Positions 52,777 to 61,698 of a stretch of DNA of 64,000 nucleotides are shown here, piece after piece. Source of the stretch: Streptomyces sp. SAI-127 (GTDB lineage Bacteria > Actinomycetota > Actinomycetes > Streptomycetales > Streptomycetaceae); assembly GCF_029894425.1 (NCBI RefSeq), contig NZ_JARXYJ010000001.1:8638501-8702500 (forward strand). Direction: 5' to 3'. The translations under genes were made by a program, and so were the position numbers. The notes below the pieces were generated by a model, which saw only the letters and a list, made by a program, of their open reading frames with translations, was not told the DNA's origin and searched no databases. The stretch's first letter is position 1; each line of letters starts with the position of its first letter.

Positions 52777-52814
52777 TTGCCGACTCTCGGCACGGCATTT
52801 CGAGGAGCAAGCGC

Positions 52815-54395
52815 GTGTTCATGCGGAACCGATACCTGCCGCCCCTCGCGGCCCTCGTGTCCATATCCACGATGGCCGGATGCGGGGTGTTCTCCTCGGA
52901 CTCCTCCGACGGCGGGAAGGCGATCATCGTGGGGACCACCAGCGCCCCGGCCACGCTGGACCCCGCGGCCTCCTGGGACAACTCCTGGGAACTGTTCCGC
53001 AACGTCTATCAGACGCTCCTGAACTACTCACCCGGTGGATCCGACCCCGAACCCGACGCGGCCGAGAGCTGTGAGTTCACGGACCCGTCGAGCACCGAGT
53101 ACAGCTGCACGCTGCGCGAGGGTCTGAAGTTCTCCAACGGACACACGCTGGACGCCAAGGCCGTCAAGTACTCCATCGACCGGATCAAGAAGATCAACCT
53201 CAACGGCGGGCCCGCCGGCCTGCTGGGAACGCTCTCCCGGGTGCAGGTCAAGAGCGACCGCGAGGTCGTCTTCCACCTCACCCAGCCCGACGCCACCTTC
53301 CCCCTGATCCTCACCACGCCGGCCATGTCGATCGTGGACCCCGCGGAGTACTCCGCGACCGCGATCCGCAAGGACGGGAAGATCAGCGGCTCGGGGCCCT
53401 ACAGCCTCGACTCCTACCAGGAGGGCGAGAAGGCCGAGCTCGTCCGCAACGACAACTACAAGGGCATAGCGGACCTCAAGAACGACGCCGTCACCATCCG
53501 CTACTTCAAGCAGTCGGACGAGATGGTCAAGGCCCTCAAGGACAAGGAGATCTCGGTCGTGTACCGCGGTCTCGGGGCCTCCGACACCGTGGACATCGAG
53601 ACCAACCAGCAGAAGGAGGGGCTCCAGCTCCTGGAGAACCCCACCACCGAGATCAGTTACCTGGTGTTCAACCCCAGCGACCCCTGGTCCGCGAAGCCCG
53701 CGGTCCGCAAGGCCGTCGCCCAGATCGTCGACCGCCCGGCACTCGTGCACTTCGTCTACAAGGACACCGTCGAGCCGCTGTACTCGATGGTCCCGGCCGG
53801 ACTCACCGGCCACACCACGGGATTCTTCGACGACTTCGGAGACCCCAGCGTGGCCAAGGCCAAGCGGTTCCTCAGGGACGCGGGGATCACCGAGCGCGTC
53901 CCGCTGACCCTCTGGTACACCAGCGACCGCTACGGCTCGACGACCAAGCCCGCCTTCCAGGAGCTGAAGCGGCAGCTGGAGGCCTCCGGTCTCTTCAAGA
54001 TCACCCTCAAGAGCCGCCCCTGGAAGACCTACGTCGAGGGCTACCAGAAGGGTGAGTACCCGGTGTTCGGGCGCGGCTGGTTCCCAGACTTCCACGACGC
54101 CGACAACTTCATCGCGCCCTTCGTGGGCGAGCAGAACGCGCTCGGCACCCCGTACGACGCCCCCGAGATCACCGGCAAGCTGCTGCCCGAGTCGCGCGCG
54201 GAGAGCGACCGCGGGGCCGTGGGGCCGCAGATCGAGGAGGCCCAGCAGGTCTTCGTGGACGACACCCGGCTGGTGCCGCTGTGGCAGGGCAAGCAGTACG
54301 TGGCCGCGAACGAGGAGATCTCCGGTCTCGAGAAGGTCATCGACCCGGCGACCATGATGACGATGTGGGAGCTGTACTGGAAGACCAGCTGGTAG
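52815..54395 (+). CDS. Peptide/oligopeptide ABC transporter substrate-binding lipoprotein
   Basis: 526 residues, family 5 extracellular solute-binding protein (DppA/OppA type). Signal peptide with lipobox MAGC and lipidated Cys23, then ILVGTTSAPATLDPA-like opening (IIVGTTSAPATLDPAASW), LREGLKFSNGHTLDAKAVKYSI and YLVFNPSDPWSAKPAVRKAV. GTG 52815 has GAGGAG 7 bases upstream; the in-frame ATG at 52821 is an alternative. No permease or ATPase genes follow, so it is an orphan binding protein; the ligand (peptide, nickel or other) is unknown. Confidence 0.9.
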   Translation: MFMRNRYLPPLAALVSISTMAGCGVFSSDSSDGGKAIIVGTTSAPATLDPAASWDNSWELFRNVYQTLLNYSPGGSDPEPDAAESCEFTDPSSTEYSCTLREGLKFSNGHTLDAKAVKYSIDRIKKINLNGGPAGLLGTLSRVQVKSDREVVFHLTQPDATFPLILTTPAMSIVDPAEYSATAIRKDGKISGSGPYSLDSYQEGEKAELVRNDNYKGIADLKNDAVTIRYFKQSDEMVKALKDKEISVVYRGLGASDTVDIETNQQKEGLQLLENPTTEISYLVFNPSDPWSAKPAVRKAVAQIVDRPALVHFVYKDTVEPLYSMVPAGLTGHTTGFFDDFGDPSVAKAKRFLRDAGITERVPLTLWYTSDRYGSTTKPAFQELKRQLEASGLFKITLKSRPWKTYVEGYQKGEYPVFGRGWFPDFHDADNFIAPFVGEQNALGTPYDAPEITGKLLPESRAESDRGAVGPQIEEAQQVFVDDTRLVPLWQGKQYVAANEEISGLEKVIDPATMMTMWELYWKTSW

Positions 54396-54465
54396 CGGCG
54401 CGCTGTCAGTGGTCGCCTGTAGGTTCTGAAGCCTGCAAGTGACCGCACATCGTAAGGACGTTGAC

Positions 54466-55149
54466 GTGACCGACACCGCCATGCTGCCCGAGTCCTGGCG
54501 CGGGGTTCTGGGCGACGAACTGCAGCAGCCGTACTTCAAGGAGCTGACGGAGTTCGTCGAGGACGAGCGGGCGAAGGGTCCCGTCTACCCGCCGCGCGAG
54601 GAGGTCTTCGCCGCCCTCGACGCGACGCCCTACGACCAGGTGAAGGTCCTGATCCTCGGCCAGGACCCGTACCACGGCGAGGGCCAGGGCCACGGCCTGT
54701 GCTTCTCGGTCCGCCCGGGCGTCAGGACCCCGCCCTCCCTCCGGAACATCTACAAGGAGATGAAGGAGGAGCTGGGCCTGGAGATCCCGGACAACGGCTA
54801 CCTCATGCCGTGGGCCCGGCAGGGCGTCCTGCTGCTCAACGCGGTGCTCACGGTCCGCTCCGGCGAGGCCAACTCTCACAAGGGCAAGGGCTGGGAGAAG
54901 TTCACCGACGCGGTGATCCGCGCGGTGGCCGAGCGGCCCGACCCGGCCGTCTTCGTGCTGTGGGGCAACTACGCGCAGAAGAAGCTCCCCCTGATCGACG
55001 AGAGCCGGCACGTCGTGGTCAAGGGCGCGCACCCCTCGCCGCTGTCGGCGAAGAAGTTCTTCGGCTCCCGCCCGTTCACACAGATCGACGAGGCGGTCGC
55101 CCGGCAGGGCCACGAGCCCATCGACTGGACGATCCCGAACCTCGGCTGA
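54466..55149 (+). CDS. ung: Uracil-DNA glycosylase
   Basis: 227 residues. Family 1 UDG that removes uracil from DNA: the water-activating motif GQDPYHGEGQGHGLCFS and the DNA-intercalating loop HPSPLSA are intact, and LNAVLTVRSGEANSHKGKGW completes the uracil pocket. GTG 54466 has AAGGA about 9 bases upstream; an earlier GTG at 54439 is possible but lacks support. Probably followed in the same operon by the small protein at 55272. Confidence 0.97.
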   Translation: MTDTAMLPESWRGVLGDELQQPYFKELTEFVEDERAKGPVYPPREEVFAALDATPYDQVKVLILGQDPYHGEGQGHGLCFSVRPGVRTPPSLRNIYKEMKEELGLEIPDNGYLMPWARQGVLLLNAVLTVRSGEANSHKGKGWEKFTDAVIRAVAERPDPAVFVLWGNYAQKKLPLIDESRHVVVKGAHPSPLSAKKFFGSRPFTQIDEAVARQGHEPIDWTIPNLG

Positions 55150-55271
55150 CCCGTCCGCCGGGCCGGTGCCGCGCGGCCCCGGCCCGGTCCCGCCTGACCT
55201 CGATTGTCAGATGCGGCGGCTAGCGTCGGGACGGACAGGGGACGACAGCTGACAAGGGCCCGGAGGACGCT

Positions 55272-55793
55272 TTGACGGAGCGACAGGAGCAGGCGGCGCC
55301 GGACACCGTGATGACACGGATCGGGCAGGTCGTCATGCTGTGTCACGCGGGGGACCGCGAGGAGGCCCGGCACCGCTTCCTGGCCCTGTGGACGGAGATC
55401 GGCGAGGACGGCGACCCGTTGCACCGCTGCACCCTGGCGCACTACATGGCCGACGCCCAGGACGACCCCTGCGATGAACTCGCCTGGGACCTCCGGGCCT
55501 TGACGGCCGCGGAGGAACTCACCGAGGACCGGCTGAGCCGGCACGAGGGCGCGCTCGCCGTGCGCGCCCTGTATCCCTCGCTGCACCTCAACCTGGCCGC
55601 CGACTATGTGCGGCTCGCCCGCACGGACGCCGCCCGCACCCATCTGCGCCGGGCCCGCAGGGCGGCGGACGCCCTGGGGGAGGACAACTACAGCGACGGT
55701 GTGCGGGCGGCGATCAGCAGGCTGGAGCTACGGCTCGGCGAGGGCGGATCCGCCGCTGACGGAGGGTGGGGTCCGCCGCGGCAGCGGCCCTGA
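55272..55793 (+). CDS. Small TPR-like helical protein
   Basis: 173 residues, almost wholly alpha-helical with TPR-like pairs (VMLCHAGDREEARHRFLALW; LHLNLAADYVRLARTDAARTHLRRARRAADAL). Contains MADAQDDPCDELAWDLRAL. I do not recognise a named family with certainty; similar proteins are common in Streptomyces next to ung. Start TTG 55272 follows GGAGG at 5 bases and is the only start with support. Ends in a Gly/Pro-rich tail. Probably a protein-protein interaction module. Confidence 0.78.
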   Translation: MTERQEQAAPDTVMTRIGQVVMLCHAGDREEARHRFLALWTEIGEDGDPLHRCTLAHYMADAQDDPCDELAWDLRALTAAEELTEDRLSRHEGALAVRALYPSLHLNLAADYVRLARTDAARTHLRRARRAADALGEDNYSDGVRAAISRLELRLGEGGSAADGGWGPPRQRP

Positions 55794-55805
55794 GACCGGC
55801 GTGCC

Positions 55806-56411
55806 TCAACGCCCGTACGCCTGGTCGCAGATGACCGACTCGGGGCTGCCCTCCTGCCAGCCGCCGTACTTCCTGCCGAGAGCGCAGACGTCCTTCGGGC
55901 CCTTGGGGACCGACTTGGGGACCGACCTGGCCACGTCCGGAATCTCGACCCGGGGCTGCCGGTAGTGCCCGGCGTCCGGGTGCCGGGGTTCGGGATGTGC
56001 CGGGCGGGCGGGATGCTGTGGATGTCCTGGACGCCCCTGTGCGGGCTGTCGGGACTGCGGCCGCGCGGAGGCCGCTGCGGTCCCCGGGGCGCTGTCGCGC
56101 GGCGCGGTTCCCTGCGGCTTCGAGGACCGGGACGGGTCGATCATGGACAGTGCCTCCTGGGCCGGGGCCTGCACGATCTGCGGCTGCGCCTGACCGTCCG
56201 GGTGGGCGTCCCCCGGTCCCGGCAGCCGTGACGGTGCCGTCGTCGGCGGCGGCCCGGACACAGGTGGACGCTGGACCGTCACACAGCCGGTGAGGGCCGA
56301 GACAGCCACGGTGACCAGGAGCGTTGCGGTAGTCGTGGTTCGATGCACTCGCGCCACTCTGCTGGTTCGGGCGACCTCGGCGACAGCGGACCGGCGGAGG
56401 TTGCCCCGCAC
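55806..56411 (-). CDS. Proline-rich putative lipoprotein
   Basis: About 201 residues. An N-terminal basic region then ATLLVTVAVSALTGCVTV, a signal sequence with lipobox LTGC. The middle (about 50-140) is a low-complexity P/A/Q/H-rich segment, and the end has a small ordered part with two cysteines (KDVCALGRKYGGWQEGSPESVICDQAYGR). No family recognised. The start may be GTG 56411 or an internal GTG close to the signal peptide (VHRTTTTAT); the latter would make a normal-length signal peptide. Cell-surface location is likely, function unknown. Confidence 0.65.
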   Translation of the reverse strand: MRGNLRRSAVAEVARTSRVARVHRTTTTATLLVTVAVSALTGCVTVQRPPVSGPPPTTAPSRLPGPGDAHPDGQAQPQIVQAPAQEALSMIDPSRSSKPQGTAPRDSAPGTAAASARPQSRQPAQGRPGHPQHPARPAHPEPRHPDAGHYRQPRVEIPDVARSVPKSVPKGPKDVCALGRKYGGWQEGSPESVICDQAYGR

Positions 56412-56460
56412 GGGTGATCTCCGCCCCCGTACGGTGTGCTCAGGCCTCCCGGTGCTGACG

Positions 56461-56973
56461 TCAATCGCCGGTGACGCCGTCGATGCGCTCGCGGATCAGG
56501 TCGGCGTGGCCGTTGTGGCGGGCGTACTCCTCGATCATGTGGGTGTAGAGCCAGCGCAGGTTGAACCGCTCTCCGGTCCGGCGGTGCTTGCCCACGGTGA
56601 TGTCGTCCAGGCCGAAGCGGGACGCGTTCTGCCGGCTCTTCTCGATCTCGGCCTGCCAGGTGTCGTGCGCCTCCTGCCAGGTGTCGGCCTCGGTGAGACG
56701 GAACTCGCCGTCCGGGTCGGCCTCGGTGTAGTAGATCGGCGCCGCGTCCTCGTCGGTCAGGACCCGGCGGAACCAGCTGCGCTCCACCTCCGCCATGTGC
56801 CGCACCAGGCCCATCAGGGAGAGCGTGGACGGCTCCACCGAGGCGGTCCTGAGCTGGGCGTCGGTCAGGCCTTCGCACTTCCAGGCGAGGGTCTGCCGGT
56901 GGTAGTCCAGCCAGCCCTCCAGCATGCTGCGTTCGTCGGCGGTGGTCGCGGGTTCGGCGCGCTGAGTCGTCAT
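56461..56973 (-). CDS. DinB-like / DUF664 family putative metal-dependent enzyme
   Basis: 170 residues. Four-helix DinB fold as in mycothiol-dependent enzymes: MLEGWLDYHRQTLAWKCEGL, LMGLVRHMAEVERSWFRR and WLYTHMIEEYARHNGHADLIRERIDG give the three metal-binding histidines (H in YHR or RHM, H in THM, H in RHNGH). Members transfer thiol cofactors or have unknown roles; not related to DNA polymerase DinB. ATG 56973 has AGGA 8 bases upstream. Single gene. Confidence 0.85.
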   Translation of the reverse strand: MTTQRAEPATTADERSMLEGWLDYHRQTLAWKCEGLTDAQLRTASVEPSTLSLMGLVRHMAEVERSWFRRVLTDEDAAPIYYTEADPDGEFRLTEADTWQEAHDTWQAEIEKSRQNASRFGLDDITVGKHRRTGERFNLRWLYTHMIEEYARHNGHADLIRERIDGVTGD

Positions 56974-57093
56974 GCTGGCATCCTGACCCAGCTCACCCCT
57001 CACCACCAGCGAATTCCCGGTCGTCGGCCGGGGCCGTCGCGGCCGCCGTATGCTTCGGGCAAGGCCCTGGCCGGACAACCTGGAGGAGTCCTC

Positions 57094-57999
57094 GTGAAGG
57101 TCGGCTGCATCGGACTCGGTGACATCGCGCAGAAGGCGTATCTGCCGGTGCTCGGCGGCCGGCCCGGCGTCGAACTGCACGTGCAGACGCGGACGCCGGC
57201 GACGCTGATCCGGGTCGCCGACGGTCTCCACCTTCCCGGCGGACAACGACACCAGGACCTCGACTCGCTGCTCGCCCAGGACCTCGACGCCGCCTTCGTG
57301 CACGCGCCGACCGACGTGCACCCCGACATCGTCGCGCGGCTGCTCGAGGCGGGCGTACCGACGTACGTCGACAAGCCGCTCGCCTACGAACTCGCTGACT
57401 CCGAACGGCTGGTGGCGCTCGCCGAGCAGCGGAACGTGAGTCTGGCCGTCGGGTTCAACCGGCGGTTCGCCCCCGGGTACACGCAGTGCGCCGACCATCC
57501 GCGCGAGCTGATCCTCATGCAGAAGAACCGGATCGGGCTCCCGGAGGAGCCGCGCACGATGATCCTCGACGACTTCATCCACGTCGTCGACACCCTGCGG
57601 TTCCTGGCGCCGGGGCCGGTCGACGACGTGACGGTACGCGCGCGCGTGGAGGACGGACTGCTGCACCACGTCGTGCTCCAGCTCGCCGGGGACGGCTTCA
57701 CCGCGCTCGGGATGATGAACCGGCTCAGCGGCTCGGCCGAGGAGATCCTGGAGGTGTCCGGACAGGACACCAAGCGGCAGGTGATCAACCTGGCCGAGGT
57801 GATCGACCACAAGGGCCAGCCGACCGTGCGGCGGCGCGGCGACTGGGTGCCGGTGGCCCGGCAGCGCGGCATCGAGCAGGCGGTGCTCGCCTTCCTGGAC
57901 GCCGTGCGCGCGGGAAAGGTGCTCAGTGCCCGGGACGCGCTGGCGACCCATGAGCTGTGCGAGCGGGTGGTACACGCGGTTCAGGAGCGCTCCGCTTGA
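57094..57999 (+). CDS. Gfo/Idh/MocA family oxidoreductase
   Basis: 301 residues. Rossmann NAD(P) motif VGCIGLGDIAQKAYLPVL at the N-terminus, then VHAPTDVHPDIVARLLEAGVPTYVDKPLAYE; the family EKP is DKP here, with the catalytic Lys retained. The C-terminal domain is shorter than the usual 330-380 residues of the family and resembles a subgroup without sugar specificity known. GTG 57094 has GGAGGAG upstream. The last 77 bases overlap the convergent lnt gene. Confidence 0.88.
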   Translation: MKVGCIGLGDIAQKAYLPVLGGRPGVELHVQTRTPATLIRVADGLHLPGGQRHQDLDSLLAQDLDAAFVHAPTDVHPDIVARLLEAGVPTYVDKPLAYELADSERLVALAEQRNVSLAVGFNRRFAPGYTQCADHPRELILMQKNRIGLPEEPRTMILDDFIHVVDTLRFLAPGPVDDVTVRARVEDGLLHHVVLQLAGDGFTALGMMNRLSGSAEEILEVSGQDTKRQVINLAEVIDHKGQPTVRRRGDWVPVARQRGIEQAVLAFLDAVRAGKVLSARDALATHELCERVVHAVQERSA

Positions 58000-59482
58000 A
58001 CCGCCGGCCCAGCTGGGCGGCGCACCACACGGCGAGGATCAGCAGGGCCGCGTGCACCGGCCAGTCGCCGAAGCGGACGTACGGCGTCGTCCCGGTCGCC
58101 AGCGGTACGTCGTACACGCCCGAGGTGCTGGAGTCGGTGCCGATCCACCGGCCGACGCGCTGTCCGCTCGCGTCGTAGACGGCGGAGACGCCGGTCAGGG
58201 TCGAGTGCACCATCGGGCGGCCCGTCTCGGCGGCGCGCAGGGCGGCGAGCGAGGCGTGCTGCTCGGGGGCCCAGCTCTGCTGGAAGGACGAGGTCGCCGA
58301 CTGGGCGATCAGCAACTGGGCGCCGGCCTCGGCGAGATGGCGGCTCATGTCGGGGAACGCCGACTCGAAGCACACCATCGGCCCGACCTTCAGCCCGTGA
58401 CCGACGTCCATCACGACCTGCTCGGAACCGTGCCTGCGGTTCTCGCCCGCCGCCTTGCCGACCGAGGTGGCCCAGCCGAGCAGCGAGCGGGCCGGGATGT
58501 ACTCGCCGAAGGGGACGAGCCGCATCTTGTCGTAGCGGTCGCCGGTGAGTCCGTCGGGGCCCACCAGCACCGAACTCTTGTAGATGCCGGGCTTGTCGGA
58601 GCGGCGGGCGTCCACGTTGACGAGGATGTCGGCGCCGGTCTCCTCGGAGAGCGCCGCGATCCGCTTCGCCAGGTCGGGCCGGTCCCCGAGGTCGAAGCCG
58701 ACACTGCTCTCGCCCCAGACGATCAGGTCGACGTCCTGCCCGGCGAGGTCGCGGGTCAGCTGTTCCTCGCGAGCGAAGCGCCGGTCGGGGCCGTCGATGA
58801 CACCGGGCTGGACGACCGCGATCCGTGTCGTCCCCGCGGTGTCGGGGCGCGGTGACCACATCCAGGCCGCCGAGGTCACGGCGGCCGTGGCGACCAGACC
58901 CGCCACCGCGGGGACCCTGGACTCACGGATCGTCACCAACACGGCGACCGCCACGTTGACGGCCACGATCAGGAAGCTGAGCAGCCACACCCCGCCCACC
59001 GAGGCCAGCCGCAGTGCCGGTTCCACCTGCCACTGGCTGGAGCCGAGCACGCCCCACGGGCCGCCGAGCCCCTGCCACGAGCGGACGAGCTCGATACCGA
59101 GCCAGCCCGACGGCAGCACGGCGAGCGCCGCGGCGATCCGGCCGCGCGAGGCCGTCCCGGCCAGGAAATGCCGCACCAGCGCACCCCACGGCGCCCACAG
59201 CGCGCCGAGCAGGGCGCCGATGACGAAGATGAACACACTCAGGCTCGGCAGCAGCCAGTGGTGCATCCCCACCATGAACCCGAAACCGCCGGCCCAGCCG
59301 TCGTACGCTGCCCGTTTCGCCGTGGGAGCCGAGCGGATCAGCGCGATCCAGGGGACGAGGGCCACGTAGGCGAACCACCACAGGGACGGTGCCGGGAACG
59401 CGAGTACGGGGAGAGCGCCTGCCACCGCGGCGACGATCGAGCGCCGCCACGGGGAGGCGAGCCAGTGGCCGAACGTGTTCAT
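57923..59482 (-). CDS. lnt: Apolipoprotein N-acyltransferase
   Basis: 519 residues. N-terminal hydrophobic half with several transmembrane helices (VAAVAGALPVLAFPAPSLWW onward), then the extracytoplasmic nitrilase-like domain. The triad is present: Glu in FAREEQLTRDLAG, Lys in YDKMRLVPFGEYIP and Cys in GPMVCFESAFPD. Transfers the third acyl chain to lipoproteins; Streptomyces keep such enzymes, and several lipoproteins are encoded in this window. ATG 59482 chosen because the first helix starts directly after it. Overlaps the Gfo/Idh gene by 77 bases tail to tail. Confidence 0.93.
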   Translation of the reverse strand: MNTFGHWLASPWRRSIVAAVAGALPVLAFPAPSLWWFAYVALVPWIALIRSAPTAKRAAYDGWAGGFGFMVGMHHWLLPSLSVFIFVIGALLGALWAPWGALVRHFLAGTASRGRIAAALAVLPSGWLGIELVRSWQGLGGPWGVLGSSQWQVEPALRLASVGGVWLLSFLIVAVNVAVAVLVTIRESRVPAVAGLVATAAVTSAAWMWSPRPDTAGTTRIAVVQPGVIDGPDRRFAREEQLTRDLAGQDVDLIVWGESSVGFDLGDRPDLAKRIAALSEETGADILVNVDARRSDKPGIYKSSVLVGPDGLTGDRYDKMRLVPFGEYIPARSLLGWATSVGKAAGENRRHGSEQVVMDVGHGLKVGPMVCFESAFPDMSRHLAEAGAQLLIAQSATSSFQQSWAPEQHASLAALRAAETGRPMVHSTLTGVSAVYDASGQRVGRWIGTDSSTSGVYDVPLATGTTPYVRFGDWPVHAALLILAVWCAAQLGRRFKRSAPEPRVPPARTAHGSPARPGH

Positions 59483-59547
59483 ACGGCGCCTCCTACCCCG
59501 TGGGTGACTCCAGTGTGCGTGTGGTGGACCACCCCGAGGGTGTCGGC

Positions 59548-60051
59548 TCAGTTGATCACAGGTGAGGGCCGCGGGTCCGGCAGTCGCCGCCACTTCTCCT
59601 GTACGACGACCTCGCGCACCCGCCAGCCGTCGTCCGTGCGCAGCACAGTGAAGGCGTAGCGGCCGCCGCAGACGAAGTCGGGGGCGGTGGAGGCGGTGCC
59701 GTCGTCGGCGAGGCGCATCGGGTTGATGTAGTCGGCCTGGACGCGGGCCGTGTCGCCGGTGTCCTGGTCCAGGGTGCCGAACCGGACGCGGCGGTTGACG
59801 ATCAGATGCTGGCGCATCGAGAACAGCCGCAGGCTCTCCGCGAGCCATGCGGCGACCTTGCGCGCGTCTCCCTCGACCCCGCCCGCCGAGCGGTAGTCGG
59901 CCCGCCCGTCGGAGGTGAACAGTCCTCGGTACGCCTCCCAGTCGCCGTCGTCCACGGCCACGGCGTAGTCGGTGACAAGTGCGTCCACGGCCAGCCGGTC
60001 CATCACGGTCGCGAGCTCCACACGCTGCGTCATCGGCTCAGTGTTGGGCAT
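59548..60051 (-). CDS. SnoaL/NTF2-like protein
   Basis: 167 residues. A cone-shaped NTF2-like fold of the SnoaL_4 type: VMDRLAVDALVTDYAVAVDDGDWEAYRGLF, RADYRSAGGVEG, HLIVNRRVRFG and GGRYAFTVLRTDDGWRVREVVV. Such proteins include polyketide cyclases, dehydratases and ring-hydroxylating dioxygenase beta-like subunits. The gene lies between lnt and an FAD monooxygenase on the same strand, and 134 bases after the latter. A link to aromatic metabolism with that monooxygenase is possible. ATG 60051 or the in-frame ATG 60033 may be the start. Confidence 0.82.
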   Translation of the reverse strand: MPNTEPMTQRVELATVMDRLAVDALVTDYAVAVDDGDWEAYRGLFTSDGRADYRSAGGVEGDARKVAAWLAESLRLFSMRQHLIVNRRVRFGTLDQDTGDTARVQADYINPMRLADDGTASTAPDFVCGGRYAFTVLRTDDGWRVREVVVQEKWRRLPDPRPSPVIN

Positions 60052-60131
60052 GGGGCGGGCCGCGCCAAGGGGCGTGCGGTGACATTCGGACGGCGGGGCG
60101 GGGTGGTCGGTGGGAGGGATGGTCGAGGGAT

Positions 60132-60163
60132 GGGGTGATCGGGAGACGGGGTGATCGGGGGAC
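60132..60163. repeat. Tandem 16-base repeat in intergenic spacer
   Basis: GGGGTGATCGGGAGAC at 60132-60147 is followed at once by GGGGTGATCGGGGGAC at 60148-60163 (15 of 16 identical). Degenerate relatives (GGATGGTCGAGGGAT, GGATTGGTCGAGGGT) flank them over about 60118-60182. G-rich on the plus strand. Confidence 0.7.
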
Positions 60164-60185
60164 GGGATTGGTCGAGGGTGGGTGG

Positions 60186-61358
60186 TCAGCCGTCGGCCAG
60201 GACGTCCACCGGCCAGGCCGCCGAGTGCGGGCCGAACCTGTTCTCGGCCGCGAGGGCGACAAGGCGGGCGTTGCGCGCCTCGGCCTCCGGGCCGTCCGGC
60301 AGGTGGTAGTCGTGGCCCGCGCGGGCGGAACCGGCCTGCACGGACGTGGCGGCCGGGACCCGCCTGCGGACGTACCGGTCGAGCGCTTCGGGCACCTCGT
60401 CGGGTGCCGTGCCGGTGAGGCAGTCGCCGAGCACGGCCGCGTCCATGACGGCCTGGGCCGCGCCCTGGGCCTGGAACGGCACCATCGCGTGCGCGCTGTC
60501 GCCGAGCAGGGTGACTCGGCCGATGTGCCAGCGGGTGAGCGGGGCGCGCGTGTAGATGCCGTAGCGCAGGACCTGGCCCGCGCGGTCGAGGACGGTCAGC
60601 AGCCGGGGGTCCCAGCCGGAGAAGGTGCGCAGCTGTTCGCCGGGTTCCGCCCGGGCGGTCCACGACTCCTGGGCCGCGTGGTCCGTCACGAACACGGCGA
60701 CGACGTTGAGCAGTTCGCCGCGGCGCAGCCAGTAGTGGACGACGTGGCGGCCCGGGCCGAGCCAGCCCGCGTACTCCGGGAGGTCCAGGTCGGTGACCTC
60801 GGCGGCGGGGAGCAGGGCCCGGTATGCGGCGGTGTGCGAGAACACCGCCTCGTCCGCGCCGAAGAGCCACTGGCGGGCGGCTGAGCGGATGCCGTCGGCG
60901 GCCACGACGAGGTCGGCGTCCAGACGTTCACCGCTCGCCGTGGTCACGTGGGCCGCGGTGTCGTCCTGGTCGATCCCCACGACGGGGGTGGCCAGGCGCA
61001 GCGACTCGGGCGGTACGGCGGCGGAGAGGGCCTGTTGGAGATCGGCCCGGTGTACCTGGAGGTACGGCGCCCCGAACTCCTCCTCGGCCTCACGGCCGAT
61101 GACATAGCGGCAGATCTCGGAGCCGTCGGACCAGGTGCGGAAGCTCACATGGGCCGGCCGCGTGGACGGCTCCGCGACGGCGTCGAGCAGGTTCAAGCGG
61201 CGTAGGACGCGCGTGGCGTTGGGGGCGATCTGGATGCCGGCACCGATCTCGCTGAGCTGCCGCGACTGCTCGACGAGCGTCACCTCATGGCCTGCCCGGC
61301 GCAGGCTCAGCGTCGCGGTCAGTCCTCCGATGCCCGCGCCCACGACGATCGCTCTCAT
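60186..61358 (-). CDS. FAD-dependent monooxygenase (salicylate/6-hydroxynicotinate hydroxylase type)
   Basis: 390 residues, class A flavoprotein monooxygenase. FAD-binding AIVVGAGIGGLTATLSLRRAGHEVTLVEQ at the N-terminus, the DG motif region DLVVAADGIRSAARQW, and the second FAD motif VTLLGDSAHAMVPFQAQGA. Uses NAD(P)H and oxygen to hydroxylate an aromatic ring; the substrate is unknown. ATG 61358 begins directly at the Rossmann strand. The SnoaL gene and the small protein gene at 61409 are close on the same strand, perhaps a short operon. Confidence 0.92.
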   Translation of the reverse strand: MRAIVVGAGIGGLTATLSLRRAGHEVTLVEQSRQLSEIGAGIQIAPNATRVLRRLNLLDAVAEPSTRPAHVSFRTWSDGSEICRYVIGREAEEEFGAPYLQVHRADLQQALSAAVPPESLRLATPVVGIDQDDTAAHVTTASGERLDADLVVAADGIRSAARQWLFGADEAVFSHTAAYRALLPAAEVTDLDLPEYAGWLGPGRHVVHYWLRRGELLNVVAVFVTDHAAQESWTARAEPGEQLRTFSGWDPRLLTVLDRAGQVLRYGIYTRAPLTRWHIGRVTLLGDSAHAMVPFQAQGAAQAVMDAAVLGDCLTGTAPDEVPEALDRYVRRRVPAATSVQAGSARAGHDYHLPDGPEAEARNARLVALAAENRFGPHSAAWPVDVLADG

Positions 61359-61408
61359 GGCATGACCTCACTTCGACGGTCGTACCGGCTGTGTCGGCGG
61401 AGGGGGGC

Positions 61409-61588
61409 TCAGGCCGCCTCGATGACGGCACTGCGGATCGCGGCCGCCCACTCGACCACCAACAGCTCGTACTCCGCGCGCTCCTGTGCCGACAGCGTGC
61501 CGCCGGCGCGCATCCAGAGCGCCCGGATCTGCTCGTTCACCTCGGCAGCGGACCGCGCGGAACCACGGGTCAGGGAATCGGGGGACAT
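61409..61588 (-). CDS. Small helical protein upstream of the monooxygenase
   Basis: 59 residues, MSPDSLTRGSARSAAEVNEQ then two predicted helices (IRALWMRAGGTLSAQERAEY; ELLVVEWAAAIRSAVIEA). No family recognised, though short proteins of this kind are common in Streptomyces. ATG 61588 is preceded by TAGGCT (61596-61601 on the minus strand) with 7 bases between, so it is probably leaderless and first in an operon with the monooxygenase 50 bases downstream. Longer starts have no support. Confidence 0.65.
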   Translation of the reverse strand: MSPDSLTRGSARSAAEVNEQIRALWMRAGGTLSAQERAEYELLVVEWAAAIRSAVIEAA

Positions 61589-61698
61589 GCGCACAAGCCT
61601 AGGCGCAAGCACTGACAGTCCGCTACCGGACGGCTACGCAGAACATATGTGATTGGTCACGGATTTTCGGGGCGCACGCCCCGGTGCCGGTGCCGGGG

